Source of the DNA: Alsobacter metallidurans
GTDB lineage: Bacteria > Pseudomonadota > Alphaproteobacteria > Rhizobiales > Beijerinckiaceae
Direction: 5' to 3'
DNA: 64,000 nt
NCBI RefSeq assembly: GCF_014636935.1
Contig: NZ_BMES01000002.1
Span: forward strand, 372,001 to 436,000
In this document: piece by piece, positions 59,184 through 64,000 of the stretch
Layout: each line of letters begins with the position of its first letter
How positions within the stretch are numbered: the stretch's first letter is position 1
Program-made: the position numbers and the translations under genes
Notes under the pieces: generated by a model
Told to the model about the DNA's origin: nothing
What the model saw: only the letters and a program-made list of their open reading frames with translations
Database searches by the model: none

Positions 59184-60164
59184 TCACGAGCCGCTCTTGG
59201 CTGCGAACTCGTTGGTGAAGAATGCGTCCGCGGCCTTGTCCGTCTGCAGGTCCTGGTACTGTTTCATCAGGTCCACGGTGTCCTGCCAGTCCTTGAGCGC
59301 GAACTGGCCCATGGGCAGGGACTTGGACGCCTCGGAGGTCATCAGGCCGATGCCGGCCTTCAGCTGCGCCATCGCGAGATCGGCCTCCATGTCGGCCTTC
59401 ACCTTCTGCCCGGCCTTGATCGAAGCCTCCGGCTCCTTCACGGCGGCCTGGAAGCTGCGCACGGTCGCCTTCACGAAGCGCCGCACGAGGTCCGGGTTCG
59501 CCTTCAACGTCTCCTCGTTGGCCACGATCGTGAGACCGACCGTGTTGACGCCGTTGGCCGCGTAGCCGAAATCCACCAGCGGCACGCCTTGCCGGGGCAG
59601 CGTGATCGACTGGTTGTCGAGGCCCGCCATCAGGCCCTCGGCCTTCTTCTCGGCAACCGCCACCATCTTGCCCGCGCCCTCGACGCGCAGCACCTTCACC
59701 TTGGCGGCGTCGACGCCGTTGCGGGCGAACAGCGCCGGCAGGAGCTGCAGGCCGGCCTCGCCGGGCGCGCTCGCGACCGTCTTGCCCTCGAAATCCTTCA
59801 ACGTCTTGATGCCCGAATCCGCACGCGCCGACAGCGCATAGGGCGACGAGTTCGTCACCGCCATCACGGCCCGCACCGGCGCGCCTTTGGTGACGCCCGC
59901 CACCACCGACCCGCCGTCCGCCAGCCCGAAGGTGTCGCCCTTGGCTCCCACGGTCTGCACCGCCCGCACCGAGCCCTGGCCCTCGCCGATGGTGAGGTCG
60001 ATGCCCTCGTCCTTGTAGTAGCCCCGCTCCACGCCGAGATAGAACGGCGTGTGGAAGCCATATGCGATCCAGTTCAGCCGAAACGTGACCTTGTCCTGCG
60101 CGGCCGCGGGTGCGGCCGTGAGCAGCGTGGCGGCCAGCAGGCCCAGAATGGTTGAGCGCTTCAT
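59184..60164 (-). CDS. ABC transporter substrate-binding protein, NMT1/SsuA type
   Basis: A 326-residue periplasmic binding protein of the NMT1/THI5-like family (taurine, sulfonate, pyrimidine or aromatic-acid uptake). Sec signal MKRSTILGLLAATLLTAAP with cleavage near AAAQD. Landmarks: RLNWIAYGFHTPFYLGVERGYY and EGQGSVRAVQTVGAKGDTFG. GGGGAGGATC precedes the ATG. It is followed by the hypothetical and SDR genes; its permease lies just upstream on the same strand, while its ATPase is on the other strand. Confidence 0.9.
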   Translation of the reverse strand: MKRSTILGLLAATLLTAAPAAAQDKVTFRLNWIAYGFHTPFYLGVERGYYKDEGIDLTIGEGQGSVRAVQTVGAKGDTFGLADGGSVVAGVTKGAPVRAVMAVTNSSPYALSARADSGIKTLKDFEGKTVASAPGEAGLQLLPALFARNGVDAAKVKVLRVEGAGKMVAVAEKKAEGLMAGLDNQSITLPRQGVPLVDFGYAANGVNTVGLTIVANEETLKANPDLVRRFVKATVRSFQAAVKEPEASIKAGQKVKADMEADLAMAQLKAGIGLMTSEASKSLPMGQFALKDWQDTVDLMKQYQDLQTDKAADAFFTNEFAAKSGS

Positions 60165-60186
60165 GTGATCCTCCCCTTGTTGTTGG

Positions 60187-60984
60187 TCACGGATTGCCGG
60201 ACAGCTCCGGCTCCGTGTTTCGGCGCGAGACGTGCCACGGGATGGCGATGCGCTCGACGGCCTCAACGGCCGCATAAAGCGCCAGGCCCATGATGCTGAT
60301 CACCAGGATGGTGGCGAACGCCATGGGGGTGTCGAGATTGTTGGAATAGCCCACCAGCAGATAGCCGAGCCCCCGGTCGGAGGCGACGAACTCTGCCACC
60401 AGCGCGCCGGTCGCCGACAGCGCGGCAGACACCTTGAAGCCGGTGAATAGCGTCGGCAGCGCATGCGGCAGCTGCACCTTCCAGAAAATGCGCCCCGGAC
60501 CCGCGCCGGTCGCGCGGGCAAGGTCGATGATGTCGGTGTCCACCGAGCGGAACGCCGAAACGGCGCTCACGACGATCGGGAAGAACGACAGCAAAAAAAC
60601 CAGCAAGACCTTGGGGAGCAGCCCGTAGCCGAACCAGATCAGAAACAGCGGCGCCACGGCGATCTTCGGCACGATCTGCAGAAACACGATCACCGGGTAG
60701 AGCGTCTCGCGAAAGCTCTGCGAGAACGCCACCAGCAAGGCCAGCAGCACGCCCACCGCCACGGCCAGCACATAGCCGATCAGCATCGGCTGCAGCGTCG
60801 CGAGCGCCCCGTCCAGGATGGTCGGCATGCGGGCGAACATCTGCGTCATCACGACGGACGGCTTTGGCAGGATGTAGGGCTTCACGCCCAGCGCCAGCAC
60901 GGCGAATTCCCAAATGGCGAAGATCGCCGCGAAAGTGGCGACAACTTTCCAATGGTCGAGCACGATCCGGCGCACGGCGCCCAT
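60187..60984 (-). CDS. ABC transporter permease, SsuC/TauC type
   Basis: A 265-residue permease with six helices; the EAA loop is ARATGAGPGRIFWKVQLPHALP (landmarks ATGAGPGRIF and QLPHALP). GGGAGG precedes the ATG (MGAVRRIVLD). It is the first gene of the minus-strand NMT1 string, and divergent from the IclR gene (114 nt), whose own string begins with the matching ATPase. Confidence 0.92.
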   Translation of the reverse strand: MGAVRRIVLDHWKVVATFAAIFAIWEFAVLALGVKPYILPKPSVVMTQMFARMPTILDGALATLQPMLIGYVLAVAVGVLLALLVAFSQSFRETLYPVIVFLQIVPKIAVAPLFLIWFGYGLLPKVLLVFLLSFFPIVVSAVSAFRSVDTDIIDLARATGAGPGRIFWKVQLPHALPTLFTGFKVSAALSATGALVAEFVASDRGLGYLLVGYSNNLDTPMAFATILVISIMGLALYAAVEAVERIAIPWHVSRRNTEPELSGNP

Positions 60985-61034
60985 CCGGCATCCTCCCTGC
61001 CCCGCTGTGCCGCGGGATCGATGACGGTGGCGAG

Positions 61035-61086
61035 TTGACGCCGACCCGTCGGACTTCCTACATTGAACATCGTTCCACAAAGAACG
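61035..61086 (+). promoter_or_regulatory. IclR-gene promoter with overlapping inverted repeat
   Basis: TTGACG (61035-61040) and TACATT (61059-61064), 18 nt apart, form a plausible sigma-70-type promoter for the IclR gene at 61099. CGTTC-N6-GAACG (61071-61086) lies at the expected start site, 13-28 nt before the start codon. It is placed between the divergent permease and IclR genes, where an IclR operator would be expected. Confidence 0.5.
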
Positions 61087-61098
61087 GGGTTCGGCAAT

Positions 61099-61899
61099 AT
61101 GCGGGTTGTAAAGTCGCAGCTGCACAGCGCGCTCGACCTGATCGAGGCGCTCTCGCGCTCATCGGCGCCCTGCGGCGTGTCCGATCTTGCGGGCCAGCTC
61201 AACCTGCCGAAAAGCGGCGTGCACCGCTTGCTGGGCCAACTCGTCGAAAAGGGCTGGGCCGAGCAGGACCCGGTAACCCAGCGCTACCGCCTGTCGCTGC
61301 GCTTCGCCCTGATGGGCAAGCGCATGCTGGCCGAAGCGCGGATCGAGGACATCTGCCAGCCCATTCTGGACGCCGTCGCGCGCGAGACCGGCGAGCTGGT
61401 GCGGCTCTCCTGCGTGCAAGACCGGCGCCTCGCATGGCTGGGCTCGGCCCAGGGCGCGCCGCCCGGCCTCATGTATGCGCCATCGATGACGGGCCGCATC
61501 CCCCTTCACGCCACCGCCAACGGCAAGGCCTGGCTCTCGACGCTGCCCGAGAAAGAGGCTGTCGGCATCCTTCTGCAGGAAGGCCTGACCGACACCGGCG
61601 CGAGCGGCCCCAACGCCATCCGCGATCTCGACGGTCTGGTGAGCGACCTGCGCCGCACCCGCGAAAGCGGCTGGGCCATCGCACTGGAGGAAGCCGAGGC
61701 CGGCATCGTCGCCATCGCGGCCCCGATCCTGCCCGATGGCGAAACCGCGATCGGCGCGGTCAGCGTCGCCGGACCGGTGCAACGCATTCCGCCGGAGCGT
61801 CACGAGCGGCTCGCAGATCGCGTCCGCGCGGCGGCGGCCGAGCTCGCCGAACGCTGGCCCATTCCTGTTCTGTCCCCCTCGGCCCGGAGAACCGCCTGA
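61099..61899 (+). CDS. IclR family transcriptional regulator
   Basis: A 266-residue regulator: N-terminal winged HTH (about 5-70, SDLAGQLNLPKSGVHRLLGQL) and C-terminal IclR effector domain (about 75-250, GRIPLHATANGKAWL). The start MRVVKSQLHS is chosen over a TTG 12 codons upstream that would fall on the -10 side of the promoter. Its stop shares a base with the next gene start (TGATG). It likely controls both divergent strings, i.e. importer, SDR and SIS isomerase. Confidence 0.92.
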   Translation: MRVVKSQLHSALDLIEALSRSSAPCGVSDLAGQLNLPKSGVHRLLGQLVEKGWAEQDPVTQRYRLSLRFALMGKRMLAEARIEDICQPILDAVARETGELVRLSCVQDRRLAWLGSAQGAPPGLMYAPSMTGRIPLHATANGKAWLSTLPEKEAVGILLQEGLTDTGASGPNAIRDLDGLVSDLRRTRESGWAIALEEAEAGIVAIAAPILPDGETAIGAVSVAGPVQRIPPERHERLADRVRAAAAELAERWPIPVLSPSARRTA

Positions 61900-62684
61900 T
61901 GTCGATCAGCCTGCGCAATGTCGGCAAGACCTACCGCCGCGGCGGCATGGCCACGCATGCGCTCGACCGCGTCGATCTCGACATCGCCGAAGGCGAGTTC
62001 GTCGCCATCGTGGGCCCGTCCGGTTGCGGAAAATCCACGCTGCTGCGGCTTTTGTCCGGGCTGCTGCCGGCGAGCACGGGCGAGATCCTGGTCAACGGCG
62101 CCCCGGTCACGAAGCCGAGCGGCGAAATGGGCATCGTGTTTCAGGCTCCGGTGCTGCTGGATTGGCGCAGCGTGCGCGACAATCTCCTGTTCCAGGTCGA
62201 GATGCGGGGCCTGAAGAAGGCCGACTACACGGCCCGCGCGGACGATCTTCTGCGCCGCGTCGGCCTGGCGGAATTCGCCGACCGTTATCCCTACGAGTTG
62301 TCCGGCGGCATGCGGCAGCGATGCGCCATCGCGCGATCGCTGATCCATGATCCCGTGATGCTGATCATGGACGAGCCTTTCGGCGCGCTCGACGCGCTGA
62401 CCCGCGAGCAGATGCGGCTCGATCTCGAGGCGCTCTGGATGGCGACACGCAAGACCGTGCTGTTCATCACGCACTCCATTGATGAAGCCGTGCTGCTCTC
62501 GGACCGCGTGGTCGTAATGAGCCCCCGCCCCGGCCGCATCGAGCGGATCATCCCGGTCGCGATGCCGCGACCGCGTGGCCTCGAGGGTCGCAAGAGCCCC
62601 GAATTCATGCGCATCTCGGACGAGATCACCGACATCTTCCTGTCGCGCGGCGTCCTCACCGCTGGCGTCGGGGCCGGGCCGTGA
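61899..62684 (+). CDS. ABC transporter ATP-binding protein, SsuB/TauB type
   Basis: A 261-residue ATPase. Walker [10 protein letters not shown], signature LSGGMRQR, Walker B LIMDEPFGALDALTREQM, H-loop ITHSIDEAV; the GGMRQR form is typical of the nitrate/sulfonate type. It should energise the permease at 60187-60984 although it lies across a divergent promoter. The start overlaps the IclR stop, and the end overlaps the SIS gene (GTGA). Confidence 0.94.
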   Translation: MSISLRNVGKTYRRGGMATHALDRVDLDIAEGEFVAIVGPSGCGKSTLLRLLSGLLPASTGEILVNGAPVTKPSGEMGIVFQAPVLLDWRSVRDNLLFQVEMRGLKKADYTARADDLLRRVGLAEFADRYPYELSGGMRQRCAIARSLIHDPVMLIMDEPFGALDALTREQMRLDLEALWMATRKTVLFITHSIDEAVLLSDRVVVMSPRPGRIERIIPVAMPRPRGLEGRKSPEFMRISDEITDIFLSRGVLTAGVGAGP

Positions 62685-63232
62685 GCAGCCTCGGCGACGA
62701 GGCGAGGCCGGTCTTCGACGAGGTCGCGGCCGTTCTCGACGCCATCCCGCCCCCGCGTCTGGACGCCATCGTGGAAGCAATCGCGGCCGCAGGGACCTGC
62801 GCGCTTTACGGCCAGGGCCGCACAGGCCTCGTCATGCAGGCGTTCGCGATGCGGCTGCACCATCTCGGCGTCGCCGCGCATGTCGTCGGGGCCATGAACG
62901 CCCCGCCGCTCGGGCCGGGCGATCTCTTCCTGGTCAACGCCGCCAAAGGCGACCTTCCGACCGGTCTCGCGCTGATCGCCTCCGCCCGGCGCGCCGGCGC
63001 GCGGATCGCGCTGTTCACGGCGGCGGTGGACAGCGACGCGGCGCGCACGGCCGACCATGTCGTCCCGATCCCGGCCGGAATGGGCGGAGCCGCCACGCCG
63101 TCCAGGCTGGCGATGGGCGGAACCTACGAGTTTGCTTTGTTGACCGTGACGGAGCTGATCGTGCTGCGCTTGATGAAGCGCCTCCACGTAACGGAAGCCG
63201 CCATGTGGTCGCGCCACGCCAACCTGCTGTAA
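62681..63232 (+). CDS. SIS domain protein, 6-phospho-3-hexuloisomerase-like
   Basis: A 183-residue sugar-isomerase-domain protein, the usual size of 6-phospho-3-hexuloisomerase and KpsF/GutQ-like SIS proteins. The phosphosugar-binding strand-loop is CALYGQGRTGLVMQAFAMRL (landmarks YGQGRTGLV) and the second is FLVNAAKGDLPTGLALI, where the usual serine run is replaced by KGDLPTG. This suggests a changed ligand. GTG start overlapping the ATPase stop. It is the only metabolic gene of this short string, so it may act on the compound brought in by the NMT1-type importer. Confidence 0.8.
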   Translation: MSSLGDEARPVFDEVAAVLDAIPPPRLDAIVEAIAAAGTCALYGQGRTGLVMQAFAMRLHHLGVAAHVVGAMNAPPLGPGDLFLVNAAKGDLPTGLALIASARRAGARIALFTAAVDSDAARTADHVVPIPAGMGGAATPSRLAMGGTYEFALLTVTELIVLRLMKRLHVTEAAMWSRHANLL

Positions 63233-63275
63233 ACGGGGTCGCGCGCCACAACAACGCTGACGGGCTGAAGGGTGT

Positions 63276-63443
63276 TCACCAGAACGACAACAGCCGTCCA
63301 GCGCCCCAGGCCAGGAAGCCGACCCAGCACACCACCGCAACCACGCAGGTCCCGCCCAGCGACACAGCCACGACGGTGTCGCTCACCTCCACGGGCGTGC
63401 GGTCATCGTCTTTCGCGGCGGAGAGCAGGTCGGCGCGGATCAT
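63276..63443 (-). CDS. Small single-helix membrane protein (55 aa), hypothetical
   Basis: A 55-residue product starting MIRADLLSAAKDDD, with one predicted membrane helix (VVAVSLGGTCVVAVVCWVGF) and a short aromatic end LLSFW. The polar N-terminus should stay in the cytoplasm. The ribosome site CAGGGCC is weak. A perfect TTAA-N7-TTAA box at 63497-63511, 54-68 nt upstream of the ATG, resembles a CtrA site, which supports this being a real gene. No family is recognised and function is unknown. Confidence 0.5.
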   Translation of the reverse strand: MIRADLLSAAKDDDRTPVEVSDTVVAVSLGGTCVVAVVCWVGFLAWGAGRLLSFW

Positions 63444-63496
63444 GGCGAGGTGGGCCCTGTGAGATGGGCGGGTGGTCCGATCGTGCGCCGACCCTA

Positions 63497-63511
63497 TTAA
63501 CGCAGACTTAA
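63497..63511. promoter_or_regulatory. Perfect CtrA-type full site TTAA-N7-TTAA
   Basis: TTAACGCAGACTTAA, i.e. TTAA, seven bases and TTAA, with the extra CG after the first half and ACG after the second. CtrA is the alphaproteobacterial cell-cycle master regulator that binds this pattern. It lies 54-68 nt before the start of the 55-residue membrane protein gene on the minus strand, and 253 nt before microprotein 2. No other perfect site was spotted in the window's intergenic regions. Confidence 0.55.
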
Positions 63512-63659
63512 CGAATCAACGGCGCATTGCTGGCCCATTCGAGCTAACCCTTTCGCTCCACCGCCGGGCGTACTTAGGTTCAAAAGCAACTTTCCCGTAA
63601 CTTGCATTCGGCGCCGGGACTCCGGCAATTTTAATCATGTTCGCGACAATCCAGCGTTC

Positions 63660-63690
63660 GGATTAATCCAGATTGAATCTGATTTGATTT
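63660..63690. repeat. Adjacent palindromes and 10-bp-phased GATT repeats
   Basis: GGATTAATCC (63660-63669) and CAGATT-G-AATCTG (63669-63681) are perfect palindromes side by side. GATT recurs at 63661, 63671 and 63681, i.e. once every DNA turn, ending 10 nt before a TATAAA. Helically phased A/T repeats suit a protein array or intrinsic bending in the promoter of microprotein 2. Confidence 0.45.
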
Positions 63691-63763
63691 CACTTCGCGT
63701 ATAAAGCATGGATGTCATCGCTGAATTGAAGCGATGTTTTCGTCCCAGCGTCTTGGGGGACCT

Positions 63764-63847
63764 ATGTGGTACGCGATACTGGATCTCCTCAGCCTCGCTA
63801 TCTTTGTCGAGATCGCCGCGCGTGCGCCGCTCGTCGAGGAGTGGTGA
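63764..63847 (+). CDS. 27-residue membrane microprotein (copy 2)
   Basis: A 27-residue product starting MWYAILDLLSLAIF and ending APLVEEW, a single hydrophobic helix with an acidic C-terminus, and paralogous to copy 1 at 43429-43512 (same length, 16 identical residues, no gaps). GGGGGAC lies 3-9 nt before the ATG in both. A TATAAA box 59 nt upstream and an inverted repeat in between make up the leader. The gene is too short for ordinary gene callers. Function is unknown; the helix should be in the inner membrane. Confidence 0.72.
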   Translation: MWYAILDLLSLAIFVEIAARAPLVEEW

Positions 63848-63920
63848 CCGGCCGCTCACGCCATAATGGCTCCGAAGGGCCGTCTCATTCCCGTGGATAA
63901 CGCAAAGGCGCGAGCGGATA

Positions 63921-63953
63921 GCCGCCCGCCCCCTCGGGCGAGCGGCGTTGTTT
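63921..63953 (+). terminator. Possible intrinsic terminator after microprotein 2
   Basis: GCCGC-CCG-N6-CGG-GCGA-GCGGC folds into a GC-rich hairpin with an asymmetric internal bulge, followed by GTTGTTT. It is 73 nt beyond the microprotein stop, on the correct strand. The interrupted stem makes the call uncertain. Confidence 0.35.
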
Positions 63954-63963
63954 AACGCACCGA

Positions 63964-64000
63964 TTAATGGGCCGACGGGTAATCGCTGTAGCCCTTGGGT
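63964..64000 (-). CDS. C-terminal end of a probable Old Yellow Enzyme-type reductase (partial)
   Basis: Reading the minus strand from the window edge gives PKGYSDYPSAH and then TAA. The ending GY-x-DYP-S is the C-terminal signature of alkene reductases/N-ethylmaleimide reductases of the OYE family (GYTDYPSL in E. coli NemA). Only 11 residues are inside the window, so this is a tentative call based on one short motif. Confidence 0.4.
   Translation of the reverse strand, partial: PKGYSDYPSAH

Larger units (their letters stand above)
63444..63763. other. Intergenic region with CtrA-type box and AT-rich repeat track
   Basis: These 320 nt contain no protein gene that I support. They carry the CtrA-type box (63497-63511), two adjacent palindromes and a 10-bp periodic GATT track (63660-63690), a TATAAA at 63700-63705, and an inverted repeat CATCGCT-N7-AGCGATG (63716-63736) which ends 27 nt before microprotein 2. 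The base composition from about 63490 to 63735 is much more AT-rich than in the neighbouring genes, as at 43540-43690 near microprotein 1. Confidence 0.6.

Noticed and set aside
63952-63967. Second CtrA-like site TTAA-N8-TTAA
   Set aside because: The spacer is 8 rather than 7 nt, which breaks the required phasing.
1-64000. CRISPR arrays, tRNA/rRNA genes, insertion sequences, phage genes
   Set aside because: No regularly spaced repeats, no cloverleaf or rRNA-like stretch, and no transposase or integrase domain was seen anywhere in the window.

Overview
The window reads as chromosome of a GC-rich alphaproteobacterium, most likely of the Hyphomicrobiales (Rhizobiales). The reasons are separate nuoC and nuoD genes, a NuoE with a long alanine/lysine/glutamate-rich tail, the very high density of solute-binding-protein ABC transporters, the CTAG-poor GC-rich coding style, a perfect CtrA-type box, and an intergenic palindrome of the kind common in this group. 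The species cannot be fixed from the sequence alone. No rRNA, tRNA, CRISPR array, phage gene or transposase was seen.

Layout. 1-4177 (minus): start of nuoF, then nuoE, D, C, B, A of respiratory complex I. 4472-7981: an SDR dehydrogenase, a receiver protein that has lost its phosphoacceptor Asp, an L-idonate-dehydrogenase-like enzyme and an acetamidase/formamidase-family protein. 8150-15825 (plus): a dipeptide/oligopeptide-type ABC importer run together with an M20 deacylase and an acetylpolyamine-deacetylase-like enzyme. 15822-22360 (minus): a spermidine/putrescine-type ABC importer followed by an orphan molybdenum-hydroxylase large subunit. 22614-26174 mfd; 26411-29797 a large hybrid histidine kinase. 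29812-33976: a GntR regulator divergent from a polar-amino-acid-type binding protein and permease (no ATPase gene), ureidoglycolate lyase and a class V aminotransferase. 34093-37185: type III polyketide synthase, ICMT-like methyltransferase and a DHA2 exporter, all overlapping. 37182-42697: gallate/protocatechuate-type lower pathway (galC-galB-galD), a DUF1932-type dehydrogenase, a LysR regulator and a divergent VOC extradiol dioxygenase. 42794-44988: fasciclin protein, a 27-residue membrane microprotein and an MDR reductase.

45913-53848: LysR regulator, a second polyamine-type ABC importer and a three-subunit FAD/2Fe-2S amine or opine-type dehydrogenase, then RidA and an FMN reductase. This forms a coherent uptake, oxidation and imine-clean-up operon. 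53879-57696: FCD-GntR regulator and a complete amino-acid ABC importer. 57704-63232: a second SDR, a small hypothetical enzyme-like protein, an NMT1/SsuA-type importer split across a divergent IclR promoter, and a SIS-domain isomerase. 63276-64000: a 55-residue membrane protein under a CtrA-type box, a paralogue of the 27-residue microprotein, and what may be the tail of an Old-Yellow-Enzyme reductase.

The region is therefore mostly a catabolic and uptake landscape built from regulator + importer + enzyme cassettes around two housekeeping loci (nuo, mfd). The most original signals are the pair of 27-residue microproteins, the CtrA-type box in front of the 55-residue protein, the pseudo-receiver with its perfect upstream dyad, the Glu-to-Gln orphan molybdenum hydroxylase, and the polyketide synthase cassette.
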